Source of the DNA: Candidatus Vogelbacteria bacterium
GTDB lineage: Bacteria; Patescibacteriota; Minisyncoccia; Phycocordibacterales; XYD1-FULL-46-19
Reading direction: 5' to 3'
Assembly: GCA_903864935.1 (NCBI GenBank)
Contig: CAIPHT010000006.1
Coordinates: 1-37,128, forward strand
DNA length: 37,128 bases
In this document: positions 13,334 through 21,939 of the stretch, one piece after another
Position numbering within the stretch: the first letter of the stretch is position 1
Layout of the letters: the number at the start of each line of letters is the position of its first letter
Program-made: the position numbers and the translations under genes
Notes under the pieces: model-generated
Told to the model about the DNA's origin: nothing
The model's database searches: none
What the model saw: only the letters and a program-made list of their open reading frames with translations

Positions 13334-15118
13334 GTGAAGACTAAGAAAAACAACCGGATTAGAGAGACTCTCGGTTTCTATTGGGCCGAAACCAAGAAAT
13401 ATAAATGGATGGCTTCTTTTCTGATTCTCGCCGTTGTGGCTAAGATGGTGGGCGAACTTATTGCGCCACTTTTCTATAAAAAATTATTCAATCTCTTAGC
13501 CTCTTCTCCGGCCCTGGCTGACCGAACATCACTCTTGGCCCCCCTCTTGGCAATTGTCGTCTGGGTGGCCGTAATCTACCTCTTCCAATGGGTCGCAATG
13601 CGCTTCGCCAATCATCTTATTGCGAGGTTTGAGACGGAGGCCATGGCTGGGCTAACCAATTTTTGTTTTGCCAAATTGCATTTACATTCTTTTTCTTTCT
13701 TCAACAATAATTTTACTGGCACTCTCACTAAGAAGATAAAATATTTTACTGGCGCCTACGAAGCTATTATCGATCGATTGGTCTGGGACATTATTCCCTT
13801 TATTGTTTCGGCCATCGTTATTTTAGTTGTCCTCGCTTTTACTAATATTTGGATATCCATAGCCCTGCTTATTTGGATGATCGTTTTTTTGACGGTCAAC
13901 GGCTTCTTCGCTGTCTCCAAATTGAAGTATGCGGCTATCCGTAATGCGGCTGAATCAGAGAATTCGGGTCTCTTAGCCGATACGGTGGTCAATAATGCCA
14001 ATGTCAAACTCTTCACTGGTTATGACAACGAGCTCAAGAGTTTTGCGGTCTCGGCTGATAAGGTGAAGAAGTCGCGCTTCTTCGTTTGGAATATCGAGAA
14101 CCAATTCGGCGCCGTGCAAGATATTCTCGCTTCAGCTATAGAAATTTTTATTATCTATCTGGCGATAAGATTATGGATGAAGGGGCTCATCACTATTGGA
14201 GACTTCGCTCTGATCCAGGCTTATCTTCTTAATCTTTTCTATAAGATTTGGGGCCTCGGCAATGTGATGCGTCGAATCTTCCAATCTTTGTCTGATGCCG
14301 AAGAAATGACCGAGATTCTTCTTACTCCGCCTGAGGTTCAAGATGTTGTTGGGGCTAAGAAACTCAAGGTTAAGTCAGGTGAGATTAATTTTTCAAATGT
14401 TGTTTTCAGATATGGGGATAAAGGACGAACCGTGATTGATAACCTAAATCTTCAGATCAGGCCAGGAGAGAAGGTTGCTTTTATTGGTCCGTCTGGAGCT
14501 GGTAAGACGACGATTATTAAATTAATTTTACGAATGAACGACCTTTCTTCGGGCCAAATTACGATTGATGGCCAAGATATTTCTAAAGTAACGCAAGATA
14601 GTTTATGGAAGAATATTAGCCTCGTTCCTCAAGATCCAATCCTCTTCCATCGTACCTTAAAGGAGAATATCCGTTATGGCCGGCCAGAGGCGAGCGATAA
14701 GCAGGTGATTGAAGCAGCCAAGAAGGCTCGTTGCCATGATTTTATCACGAGGCAAGAATTAGGCTATGACACTTATGTTGGTGAACGAGGTATTAAGTTG
14801 TCGGGTGGCGAACGTCAACGTGTCGCTATTGCTCGGGCCATTCTTCGTAATGCGCCAATTCTCGTGCTCGATGAAGCGACCTCCAGCCTTGATTCGGAAT
14901 CGGAGCATTTAATCCAAGAAGCGCTTAATGAATTAATGGACGGGAAGACTGTCTTGGTGGTGGCTCATCGTCTCTCAACTATTCGTCACGTTGACCGTAT
15001 TATTGTCATTGATGATGGTCAGGTTATCGAAGAAGGAACTCACGAAGAACTCTCCAATCAGACTGACGGTATCTATGCCAAGCTCTGGCAACTCCAAGCG
15101 GGAGGCTTTATTGCGTAA
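13334..15118 (+). CDS. ABC transporter half-exporter (permease-ATPase fusion)
   Basis: 594 aa, inner membrane. Residues 1 to about 320 hold six predicted membrane helices of a type I exporter. Residues about 350-594 are the nucleotide-binding domain with Walker A GPSGAGKTT (385-393), signature LSGGE (489-493), Walker B ILVLDEA (509-515) and a VVAHRLS switch histidine. This is the MsbA/ABCB-type plan, working as a homodimer or with a partner; the substrate (lipid, peptide or drug) cannot be read. GTG start lies 7 nt after TATAAT (13321-13326), no Shine-Dalgarno, so probably leaderless. No second half-transporter gene is adjacent. Confidence 0.92.
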   Translation: MKTKKNNRIRETLGFYWAETKKYKWMASFLILAVVAKMVGELIAPLFYKKLFNLLASSPALADRTSLLAPLLAIVVWVAVIYLFQWVAMRFANHLIARFETEAMAGLTNFCFAKLHLHSFSFFNNNFTGTLTKKIKYFTGAYEAIIDRLVWDIIPFIVSAIVILVVLAFTNIWISIALLIWMIVFLTVNGFFAVSKLKYAAIRNAAESENSGLLADTVVNNANVKLFTGYDNELKSFAVSADKVKKSRFFVWNIENQFGAVQDILASAIEIFIIYLAIRLWMKGLITIGDFALIQAYLLNLFYKIWGLGNVMRRIFQSLSDAEEMTEILLTPPEVQDVVGAKKLKVKSGEINFSNVVFRYGDKGRTVIDNLNLQIRPGEKVAFIGPSGAGKTTIIKLILRMNDLSSGQITIDGQDISKVTQDSLWKNISLVPQDPILFHRTLKENIRYGRPEASDKQVIEAAKKARCHDFITRQELGYDTYVGERGIKLSGGERQRVAIARAILRNAPILVLDEATSSLDSESEHLIQEALNELMDGKTVLVVAHRLSTIRHVDRIIVIDDGQVIEEGTHEELSNQTDGIYAKLWQLQAGGFIA

Positions 15119-15121
15119 ATA

Positions 15122-15163
15122 GTAATATCTATATTTGACAACCCTACATAATCTTGATATTAC
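15122..15163 (+). promoter_or_regulatory. Promoter inside an inverted repeat
   Basis: Perfect 8-bp arms GTAATATC (15122-15129) and GATATTAC (15156-15163) bracket TTGACA (15135-15140). The right arm contains the -10 box TATTAC (15158-15163, 17-nt spacer). The layout looks like an operator that would occlude the promoter of the 15243 gene. Confidence 0.7.
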
Positions 15164-15242
15164 AAAAGAGGATGCACAACTAAGTTCGAATGGGCGCTAC
15201 TGCATCCGGCGCAGTGATTCGAACTGAGAAAGGGAAATTGTC

Positions 15243-15623
15243 ATGCAAGTTACTAGTCAGGCTCCAACGTTAGAAGGGTGTCTCTTCGAATTCTTTGAGC
15301 AGTATTGGTCGAAGTTACCAGAAGTCGCCGAAACCGCCCGTGGAATTGAAGTTGATTTCAGGGGTGAGTCGAAAATCAAACCACGTTTTCGGGTTCCGGC
15401 CGCCGATACTGGAAATGACATATTCTTCAACAACCGCGAGTTGTTTTGTCGCTTTGCCAGTATGCCGACACCAACCCAGAGACGTTTCCTTGCTTCTTTG
15501 CGTCAAGCGATGCAGGAACATGACGTCAAGCGGGTTGTTCTGACCGTGCCGTGGTCTGCTTCGAATGAGAAGAGAATCGAGGTTGTTTCGTCGCTCTTTT
15601 CTTTAGATTTTGAACTCCTGTAG
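15243..15623 (+). CDS. Orphan hypothetical protein, 126 aa
   Basis: Soluble protein with no recognised family, no signal peptide and no membrane segment. The leader between promoter and start folds into a hairpin (GTTCGAAT 15184-15191, ATTCGAAC 15217-15224, with an inner GCGC pair) just before Shine-Dalgarno GAAAGGG, as in other orphan cassettes here. Own promoter with operator-like repeat and own terminator (15633-15692). Function unknown. Confidence 0.72.
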   Translation: MQVTSQAPTLEGCLFEFFEQYWSKLPEVAETARGIEVDFRGESKIKPRFRVPAADTGNDIFFNNRELFCRFASMPTPTQRRFLASLRQAMQEHDVKRVVLTVPWSASNEKRIEVVSSLFSLDFELL

Positions 15624-15632
15624 AGCCTCTTG

Positions 15633-15692
15633 CCCGTCTCAACCAATGCGCTTTTGGAAAGCTCGTTCCGGTTGGGACGGGCTTTCTGTTTA
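15633..15692 (+). terminator. Intrinsic terminator
   Basis: GCCCGTCTCAACC (from 15633) pairs with GGTTGGGACGGGC (one G-U), with an inner GCTTT/AAAGC stem, then TTTCTGTTTATT. Confidence 0.85.
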
Positions 15693-15852
15693 TTGGCGAA
15701 CGTGGTATAATCGCATAACAACCCTATGGGCAAACCAGAGGGGGATTAGGCGTTGGTAATCACTAATTTCTAATTATTCTAATTTCTAAAATTGGGAATT
15801 GGGATTTATTTAGGTCAATTAGGTTAATTAGAGTTTAGGTTAATTTAAAAAC
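15693..15852 (+). promoter_or_regulatory. uvrA upstream region with AT-rich repeats
   Basis: Contains an extended -10 TGG-TATAAT at about 15702-15710. A 7-codon open frame (ATGGGCAAACCAGAGGGGGA, then TAG) begins about 14 nt later. About 100 nt of low-complexity sequence follows in which TTAGGTTAATTA-like and CTAATTTCTAA-like units recur. No clear Shine-Dalgarno precedes uvrA. Confidence 0.45.
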
Positions 15853-18474
15853 ATGGAAGAACATAAAATCAAAATTAAGGGTGCGCGGACGCATAACCTT
15901 AAGAATATTAGCTTGGAGATCCCGAGAAATAAACTCGTGGTCTTTACCGGTCTCTCGGGTTCTGGTAAATCGAGCTTAGCTTTTGATACCATCTTTGCCG
16001 AGGGTCAGCGTCGTTATGTCGAGTCGCTCTCGGCTTATGCTCGACAATTCTTGAAGCAATTACCTAAGCCTGATGTCGATGAGATCACTGGCCTCTCTCC
16101 AGCTATTTCGATTGACCAAAAATCTCGTTCACATAACCCACGCTCGACTGTTGCTACGATCACGGAAATTTATGATTATTTGCGCGTACTCTTTGCCCGT
16201 ATTGGTCAGCCTCACTGCCCAGTTTGCGGGACAAGGATTGAGAAACTTTCTCATGAAGAGATTGTTAATTTTATTAAAGACAAAATAAAGGGGCAATCCC
16301 TTTCTTCCACTGTTACTTTGCTTGCCCCTGTCGTCAGAGGTCGCAAGGGTGAATATTACCAACTGCTCTATGACCTAATTGATAAAGGTTATTCGGAGGT
16401 CTTGGTGGATGGCAAGCGTTACAAATTACGCGAACGAATAATTCTTACTAAAACCAAGAAGCATGACATCGATGTGGTGATTGATGAGATACCTTTGGCT
16501 GATTTAAACACTCTCGCTAAAACTGTAATCAAAAAAGTTAAAGGTAAAGAAAAGAATAAAAAGGAGAGTACTTTGGCCTCTGTTGTCGCCGAAGCTAAAA
16601 CTGACTCGGCCAACGAACGATTAACTGAGGGCGTAGAGCGAGCTCTTAAAGAGGCCGAGGGTTTGGTTAAAATTTCTATAGCGAACGAGACTTTTCTCTT
16701 GTCATCTAAATTTGCTTGTCCCAACGACGGCTTCTCTTTCCCCGAAATTGAGCCACGTCTTTTCTCTTTTAATTCTCCTTACGGGGCTTGCCCGGCCTGC
16801 CACGGCCTTGGTACTAAACACATGTTTGGCGAAGAACTTTGCCCAGAATGTATTGGGGCACGTTTGCGCAAAGAGGCTCTAGAGGTGCGTATCGGCGGTA
16901 AAAACATTGTTAATGTGACAGGTATGTCGATTAAAGAGAGTAATGAATTTTTTACTAAGCTTAAACTCTCGCCTAAAGATAAGGCTATCTCTGAAGTCCT
17001 CTTGAATGAGGTCGAATCTCGCCTTAAGTTCTTACTTGATGTTGGCCTCGACTATATTGAGCTTAATCGTCGCGCCGACACTCTTAGTGGTGGTGAAGCC
17101 CAGCGTATTCGCTTGGCCTCGCAACTTGGCTCACGCTTGGTGGGGACTCTCTATGTCTTAGACGAACCGACTATCGGTCTGCATGCCCGTGATAATGACA
17201 AATTGATTAAAACTTTGGTCGAATTACGTGATCTTGGTAACACGATTGTTGTAGTTGAACACGACGAAGACACCATTTTTGCTTCAGATTATCTCGTTGA
17301 TATCGGCCCTGGAGCCGGTATTCATGGAGGGCACGTCGTCGTGGCCGGCGAGACCGAGAAACTATTAACCTCAAAGAAGAATGACTATAACTCCCTAACG
17401 GTTGATTACTTGAGAGGGGATAGAGAGATTCCCCTACCTGAGAAAAGACGCACTAATGATAAGGGCGTGTTGCGTATTCGTGGTGGCAATATTTTTAATA
17501 TTAAGAATCTTAATGTTGATGTTCCTCTTGGTAAGATGGTGGCGATTACTGGTGTTTCAGGCTCGGGTAAGTCCTCTTTTATCTATGAAATCTTGCATAA
17601 GAACTTGCAGGGGCGCCTTGAGCGACGTTATCGCACCAATGAATTATACAATTGTTCTGAATTTTCTGGTTCGGAGTATGTGGGACGCGTTGTCATGATT
17701 GATCAATCAGCAATCGGGCGCACTCCGCGTTCTAACCCCGCCACTTATACTGGTTCTTTTACTTTTATTCGCGAATTATTCGCCTCTACACCCTTGGCAC
17801 GCGCTCGTGGTTGGAAGGCGTCTCGATTTTCTTTTAACGTGGCCGGCGGTCGTTGTGAGGCCTGTCAGGGTAATGGAGAAGTGGCAGTAGAGATGCATTT
17901 CTTACCCACCATCTTCGTGCCCTGCGATGTCTGTATGGGTAAACGCTATGAGAAAGATACGCTTGAGGTCTTATACAAGAGAAAGAGTATTTATGACGTC
18001 TTGCACATGACGATTGAAGAGGCTCTCGATTTCTTCGACGATATTCCCGCTATCTATGATCGACTGAAGACTCTCAATGAAGTTGGTTTGGGTTATCTTG
18101 AGTTGGGACAATCGGCCACCACACTCTCGGGTGGTGAAGCCCAACGAGTAAAAGTTTCATCTGAGCTCTATCGCCCCTTCACCCAACGGACCATCTATAT
18201 TCTCGATGAGCCGACAGTCGGTCTGCACTATGAGGATGTGAAGAATTTAAATGAAATTTTGCAAAAATTAGTCGAGAAGGGGAATACAGTGGTGGTGATT
18301 GAGCACAATATGGAAGTGATTAAATCTTCGGATTATATTATTGATATGGGGCCAGAGGGTGGTAACGGTGGCGGGCAAGTGGTGGCTAAGGGGACACCCG
18401 AGGAGGTGGCCTATGCCACTGGTTCATATACGGCGAAGTATTTGAAGCGTGCCTTACAGCCTCATAAAAAGTAA
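15853..18474 (+). CDS. uvrA: Excinuclease ABC subunit UvrA
   Basis: DNA-damage recognition ATPase of nucleotide excision repair, a dimer that loads UvrB. Two ABC modules are complete: Walker [10 protein letters not shown] (about 33-41) and GVSGSGKSS, signatures [10 protein letters not shown] and [10 protein letters not shown], Walker [12 protein letters not shown] and [11 protein letters not shown]. The C-terminal zinc module ([17 protein letters not shown]) is intact. In the first zinc module the first pair reads CPND instead of the usual CPxC, although the second pair CPACHGLG is kept. At 873 aa it is somewhat shorter than typical (about 940). ATG 15853 gives the usual family start ([19 protein letters not shown]). 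Confidence 0.95.
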   Translation: MEEHKIKIKGARTHNLKNISLEIPRNKLVVFTGLSGSGKSSLAFDTIFAEGQRRYVESLSAYARQFLKQLPKPDVDEITGLSPAISIDQKSRSHNPRSTVATITEIYDYLRVLFARIGQPHCPVCGTRIEKLSHEEIVNFIKDKIKGQSLSSTVTLLAPVVRGRKGEYYQLLYDLIDKGYSEVLVDGKRYKLRERIILTKTKKHDIDVVIDEIPLADLNTLAKTVIKKVKGKEKNKKESTLASVVAEAKTDSANERLTEGVERALKEAEGLVKISIANETFLLSSKFACPNDGFSFPEIEPRLFSFNSPYGACPACHGLGTKHMFGEELCPECIGARLRKEALEVRIGGKNIVNVTGMSIKESNEFFTKLKLSPKDKAISEVLLNEVESRLKFLLDVGLDYIELNRRADTLSGGEAQRIRLASQLGSRLVGTLYVLDEPTIGLHARDNDKLIKTLVELRDLGNTIVVVEHDEDTIFASDYLVDIGPGAGIHGGHVVVAGETEKLLTSKKNDYNSLTVDYLRGDREIPLPEKRRTNDKGVLRIRGGNIFNIKNLNVDVPLGKMVAITGVSGSGKSSFIYEILHKNLQGRLERRYRTNELYNCSEFSGSEYVGRVVMIDQSAIGRTPRSNPATYTGSFTFIRELFASTPLARARGWKASRFSFNVAGGRCEACQGNGEVAVEMHFLPTIFVPCDVCMGKRYEKDTLEVLYKRKSIYDVLHMTIEEALDFFDDIPAIYDRLKTLNEVGLGYLELGQSATTLSGGEAQRVKVSSELYRPFTQRTIYILDEPTVGLHYEDVKNLNEILQKLVEKGNTVVVIEHNMEVIKSSDYIIDMGPEGGNGGGQVVAKGTPEEVAYATGSYTAKYLKRALQPHKK

Positions 18475-18475
18475 A

Positions 18476-18510
18476 ACCGCCCCGGTGCCAGATGGCACGA
18501 GGGCGGTGGG
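18476..18510 (-). terminator. Terminator between uvrA and the minus-strand pair
   Basis: ACCGCCC and GTGCC pair with GGCAC and GGGCGGT. Read on the minus strand the stem is followed by TTTTACTTTTT, so it ends the 18525 gene and may also stop uvrA transcripts. Confidence 0.8.
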
Positions 18511-18524
18511 TGAACAAAAACGGA

Positions 18525-18731
18525 TTACTTCAGGTTAAGGCGGATTCGTTGGTGAGCCCGCCTCTTGGTCTCGAGCAAGTCCAGGATCCTCTCAGCCGGA
18601 TCCTTCTTCGGGGCACTTCGTTTGAAGAGTTGCGAGGAGAGACTCTGGCTATTTTTTGGAGTTCCTCGTCTCACGGCCTCTCCATAAGGAAAGTCGTCCT
18701 CGTCATCGAAAGCCTTAGCTTTCGTACTCAT
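18525..18731 (-). CDS. Orphan hypothetical protein, 68 aa
   Basis: Charged, probably disordered protein starting MSTKAKAFDDEDDF, with a basic helical C-terminus (LLETKRRAHQRIRL). No family recognised. It lies 23 nt after the upstream minus-strand gene and ends before the terminator at 18476. Shine-Dalgarno GGAGAAAGG is followed by a 3-codon open frame (ATG TTG TTA TGA) whose stop overlaps this gene's ATG, a layout that would couple initiation. Confidence 0.6.
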   Translation of the reverse strand: MSTKAKAFDDEDDFPYGEAVRRGTPKNSQSLSSQLFKRSAPKKDPAERILDLLETKRRAHQRIRLNLK

Positions 18732-18754
18732 AACAACATAGACCTTTCTCCTTT

Positions 18755-19012
18755 TTACTTCTTGCGAGTGACCACCCGCTTGAAGCGATGTCTCTCCACA
18801 ATCCCAAGGGCAATGTCTTCGCTTGGCCCCGGAGATTCGGGGGAAACGTTGATTCGTGACTCAGGTTTGGGTGGATGGCCTTTTGTTCGGCCGTCCTCCC
18901 TTCGCCCCATTGTCGTCCCTGGACCTTCATCCAAGACAAGAGACAGATACCTCTCCATATGAGGCATCTTACGGACTTCGTCATCCTTGCTTGTGGCGCG
19001 GAGCACTGCCAT
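18755..19012 (-). CDS. Orphan hypothetical protein, 85 aa
   Basis: Basic soluble protein starting MAVLRATSKDDEV and ending RFKRVVTRKK, no family recognised. Shine-Dalgarno GGGAG 8 nt upstream supports the ATG. The promoter (minus-strand TTGAGT 19055-19060, 17 nt, TTAACA 19032-19037) has its -35 box in a palindrome that also supplies the -35 box of uvrC. It forms an operon with the 18525 gene. Confidence 0.6.
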   Translation of the reverse strand: MAVLRATSKDDEVRKMPHMERYLSLVLDEGPGTTMGRREDGRTKGHPPKPESRINVSPESPGPSEDIALGIVERHRFKRVVTRKK

Positions 19013-19031
19013 ACTTCTTACTCCCTACCTC

Positions 19032-19092
19032 TGTTAAAAACCCAAAAAACAAAAACTCAACAGTTGAGTTTCTCTATTTAATATTGTAGAAT
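19032..19092. promoter_or_regulatory. Divergent promoters on one palindrome (uvrC / orphan pair)
   Basis: AACTCAAC (19054-19061), one base, GTTGAGTT (19063-19070). The plus strand gets -35 TTGAGT (19064-19069), 17 nt, -10 TAGAAT (19087-19092) for uvrC. The minus strand gets -35 TTGAGT (19055-19060), 17 nt, -10 TTAACA (19032-19037). A symmetric site covering both -35 boxes would control both genes. Confidence 0.7.
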
Positions 19093-19099
19093 AGACAAA

Positions 19100-20482
19100 A
19101 TGATTAGTCAAGACTTAAAACAATATAAATTACCCGATAAGCCAGGGGTCTACCGCTTCTACCAAGGCAAGAACCTCCTCTATATTGGCAAAGCGACTTC
19201 GCTCAAGGACCGAGTGCGGAGCTATTTTGCTGGGGATCTGGGAGAAACTCCCGCCTCCGCAGGGAGCTCTGGCGTGGCAAAGCGTGGCCCCAAGATTTGG
19301 CGCATGGTTGAGATTGCGGACAGAATAGAATGGCAAGAGACCGACTCAGTGCTTGAGGCTTTGCTTCTGGAGACCGAGTTAATTAAGAAACATCAGCCCA
19401 AATACAATTCGCGAGAGAAGGATGATAAGAGTTATTGGTATGTGGTGATTACGGACGAAGATTATCCACGGGTTCTTTCTGTCAGGGGGAAAGAATTATT
19501 TTCTAAAAGCTACCAGCTAAAAGCTAAAAGCTTGCGCTTTGGCCCCTTCCCCTATGCCACCGAGATTAAAGAGGCGCTGAAGATTATTCGCAAGATTTTC
19601 CCATATCGCGACACTTGCGTTCCCGGCGCTTCTTTACGGGGGTGTTTCAACCGCCAGATTGGTCTCTGCCCTGGTGTTTGCACGAGTGAAATTTCTAAAA
19701 CGGACTATCGCAAAATTGTTCGCAATATCAAATTACTCTTTTCTGGCAAGAAACAAGAGATTCTGAGGAATTTAGAAAAGGAGATGAAGGTTCTGGCTAA
19801 GAAACAAGAATTCGAGAAAGCCGGCAAAATTCGCGACCAAATTTTTGCCCTCAATCATATTAGGGATGTGTCGCTACTTAAAAACAATGGGGCAATAGGT
19901 GGTGCCGACCGAAGTCCAACTTCGGCCTGCCCGCAATGCTTTGCAACGCAAGGCAGGCGGGGCTCTCTTGAAGTTGGACTTCACAAGAACTCGGCTCATT
20001 CAATTAGAATTGAGGCCTACGACATTGCTCACCTAAGTGGCAAGAAGACAGTGGGAGCCATGACCGTCTGGCAGGATGGTGAACTGGATAAAAGTGAGTA
20101 TAAGAAATTCGAATTAAGAGGCCCTAAAGCAAATCAGGCCGATGATCCGGCGAACCTACGTGAAATTCTTGAACGTCGTTTTAATCATCCGGGGTGGGGT
20201 TGGCCAGATATTATCGTGGTGGATGGGAATCAGGTGCAGGTTAATGTGGTCCAAAGTGTGATTGGAGGACTCACCTCTGGGCAGCCTCTCGAGGAGAGAC
20301 CTCCAATCTCTCAGAAAATTGCGATTATTGGCGTGACCAAAGATGCCAAACATAAAGCGAGCAAATTACTTGGCGACCAGCATATTATCCACGATTATCA
20401 TCGCGCCATTATTGAGGTTAATGCCGAGGCGCATCGCTTCGCCATAAGTTATCACCGCAAAAAGATGCGAGAGATATTATAG
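19100..20482 (+). CDS. uvrC: Excinuclease ABC subunit UvrC, short form
   Basis: Dual-incision nuclease of nucleotide excision repair. The N-terminal GIY-YIG nuclease is visible (GVYRFYQGKNLLYIGKATSL). So is the UVR motif (KKQEFEKAGKIRDQI) that contacts UvrB, and the RNase H-like nuclease (YDIAHLSG, VVDGN, EAHRFAISYHRK). The protein stops at RKKMREIL, so the tandem helix-hairpin-helix DNA-binding domain that normally follows is missing (460 aa against about 600). Palindromic insertions lie at 19911-19982 and 20260-20308, with a weaker candidate near 19248. ATG lies 7 nt after extended -10 TTG-TAGAAT and lacks a Shine-Dalgarno, so probably leaderless. Confidence 0.93.
   Translation: MISQDLKQYKLPDKPGVYRFYQGKNLLYIGKATSLKDRVRSYFAGDLGETPASAGSSGVAKRGPKIWRMVEIADRIEWQETDSVLEALLLETELIKKHQPKYNSREKDDKSYWYVVITDEDYPRVLSVRGKELFSKSYQLKAKSLRFGPFPYATEIKEALKIIRKIFPYRDTCVPGASLRGCFNRQIGLCPGVCTSEISKTDYRKIVRNIKLLFSGKKQEILRNLEKEMKVLAKKQEFEKAGKIRDQIFALNHIRDVSLLKNNGAIGGADRSPTSACPQCFATQGRRGSLEVGLHKNSAHSIRIEAYDIAHLSGKKTVGAMTVWQDGELDKSEYKKFELRGPKANQADDPANLREILERRFNHPGWGWPDIIVVDGNQVQVNVVQSVIGGLTSGQPLEERPPISQKIAIIGVTKDAKHKASKLLGDQHIIHDYHRAIIEVNAEAHRFAISYHRKKMREIL
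19911..19982. repeat. Palindromic insertion inside uvrC, shared with tgt
   Basis: GAAGTCCAACTTC (19911-19923) and GAAGTTGGACTTC (19970-19982) enclose a second nested palindrome (CCTGCC/GGCAGG). The same 13-mer pair is in tgt at 2926-2961. The insertion sits in the linker between the UVR motif and the C-terminal nuclease and keeps the frame. Confidence 0.85.
20260..20308. repeat. 18-bp palindromic insertion inside uvrC
   Basis: Left arm 20260-20277 and right arm 20291-20308 are complementary at 16 of 18 positions (GATTGGAGG ends are perfect). They encode a Gly/Pro/Glu-rich loop (LTSGQPLEERPPIS) inside the RNase H-like domain between NVVQSVIGG and KIAIIGVTK. Confidence 0.8.
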
Positions 20483-20503
20483 TTGTGTTAAAATAGAGAC
20501 ACT

Positions 20504-21508
20504 ATGTCTTGGGAAACTTTATCCTTCGCCTTTATCTCTGAACCAGGGTTCTTGATTCTGTCTGTTGTCTTCTTCACCATCGCCTTCTGCTTTGGTTATT
20601 ACTGGCAGGGGCGCGAGAGTCGCGTCAAGTTATTGATTGATGAAGCGAATTTTAAAACCAATCAGATTCTTGAATTAGAGAAGGTCAATCTTACCCTAGA
20701 GAGCAAGAACCGCGAACTCTATGCCAAAGAACTGGAGCTCACCATGGCCAATACCCGTCTCTCGTCACTTGAGCAGGCCAAATCTAAATTCATCTCAGTT
20801 ACCACCCACCAACTTCGCACACCTCTGGCCGCCGTGAAGTGGACTCTTGATATGGCGGCCAAAGGGGACTTAGGGACGGTTAACGATGAGCAGAAAAAGT
20901 TCTTGGGCAAGGGCCTAGAGAGTGTCAATCGGGTTATCTCGATTGTTAACGACCTGCTCAAGGTAGACTCAATTGATTCTTCGCGCGAAGAATACAATTT
21001 CAAGCCAACCGATATTATAAAATTACTTGATGATGTTCTCTTCGAGTTTGCCAATCAAGCTGCCGTTAAGAAAATCAGTCTCGTAACGGAGAAGCCAAAT
21101 AGCTTAATCCCGCAAATTGAGATTGATGATGACAAAATCCGCATGGTCTTAGAGAACTTCATTGATAATGCCATCAAATACACGCCCGAGGGAGGCAAAG
21201 TCGTCGTGCGTTTGTCTGATGACAAAGTTAATACGGCTGAGGGCACACTAGAGCTCTCTATCTCTGATTCGGGCATCGGCATACCGCCCGAGGAGTCCAA
21301 CAAAGTCTTCCAGAAATTCTTCCGCGCTACCAACGCTATTAAGAAAGAGCCCGACGGCTCTGGTCTCGGCCTCTTCATTGCCCATGATATTATTGAGAAA
21401 CACGGGGGGACGGTCTGGTTTAATACTGAGACAGGCCAAGGAGATTCGACTGATAAGGCCGGTACGACATTCTTCTTCACTTTACCTTTACATCAGAAGA
21501 AAGTATAA
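20504..21508 (+). CDS. Membrane sensor histidine kinase
   Basis: 334 aa. One predicted membrane helix (about 14-34) is followed by a coiled coil (about 45-95). A HisKA dimerisation domain has phosphoacceptor His102 (VTTHQLRTPLAAVKW). The ATP-binding domain has N box ENFIDNAIKYTPEGG (about 217-231), DSGIGIP (255-261) and GSGLGLFIA (285-293). There is no periplasmic sensor domain, so it senses through the membrane or coiled coil. ATG follows TGT-TAAAAT (20489-20494) by 9 nt without a Shine-Dalgarno. The response regulator is 47 nt downstream. Confidence 0.92.
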   Translation: MSWETLSFAFISEPGFLILSVVFFTIAFCFGYYWQGRESRVKLLIDEANFKTNQILELEKVNLTLESKNRELYAKELELTMANTRLSSLEQAKSKFISVTTHQLRTPLAAVKWTLDMAAKGDLGTVNDEQKKFLGKGLESVNRVISIVNDLLKVDSIDSSREEYNFKPTDIIKLLDDVLFEFANQAAVKKISLVTEKPNSLIPQIEIDDDKIRMVLENFIDNAIKYTPEGGKVVVRLSDDKVNTAEGTLELSISDSGIGIPPEESNKVFQKFFRATNAIKKEPDGSGLGLFIAHDIIEKHGGTVWFNTETGQGDSTDKAGTTFFFTLPLHQKKV

Positions 21509-21555
21509 TTTAAGTAATTAACAATAATCTCGCTTAGCGGGGCAAAATAATAATT

Positions 21556-21936
21556 ATGGCAGACGGCAAAAAAAAGATTTTTATAGTTGAGGACGACGAA
21601 TTCTTGCGTTCTCTAAACGCCAAGAAACTTGAGAGCGAAGGTTACGAGGTCTCTGTTGCCATTGACGGCCCAAGCGCTATGACGGCTATCCCAGAGGCAG
21701 CACCCGACCTTATTTTCCTTGATCTTCTCCTCCCTGGGGGCAAAGACGGCTTCGACGTTCTCACGGCCATTAAGGCTGATGAGAAAACCAAGAATATCCC
21801 CGTAGTGGTCTTCTCCAATCTTGGTCAAACCGAAGATATTGAGAAAGCTCGCGCTCTCGGAGCGGTGGACTTCTTGGTTAAAGCCAATTTTACTCTCGAC
21901 GACGTTGTTCTTAAGATTAAAGAGGTTCTAAAATAA
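21556..21936 (+). CDS. Single-domain response regulator
   Basis: 126 aa receiver domain with acidic pocket (VEDDE, residues 11-15), phosphoacceptor Asp56 (DLIFLDLLLP), Ser86 (VVVFSNLG) and Lys109 (DFLVKA). There is no output domain, so it must act by protein-protein contact, for example as a phosphorelay intermediate or by binding a target. Adjacent to the histidine kinase and 3 nt before ddl, so probably one operon. Start ATG at 21556 has only a weak purine run upstream. Confidence 0.92.
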   Translation: MADGKKKIFIVEDDEFLRSLNAKKLESEGYEVSVAIDGPSAMTAIPEAAPDLIFLDLLLPGGKDGFDVLTAIKADEKTKNIPVVVFSNLGQTEDIEKARALGAVDFLVKANFTLDDVVLKIKEVLK

Positions 21937-21939
21937 TAA

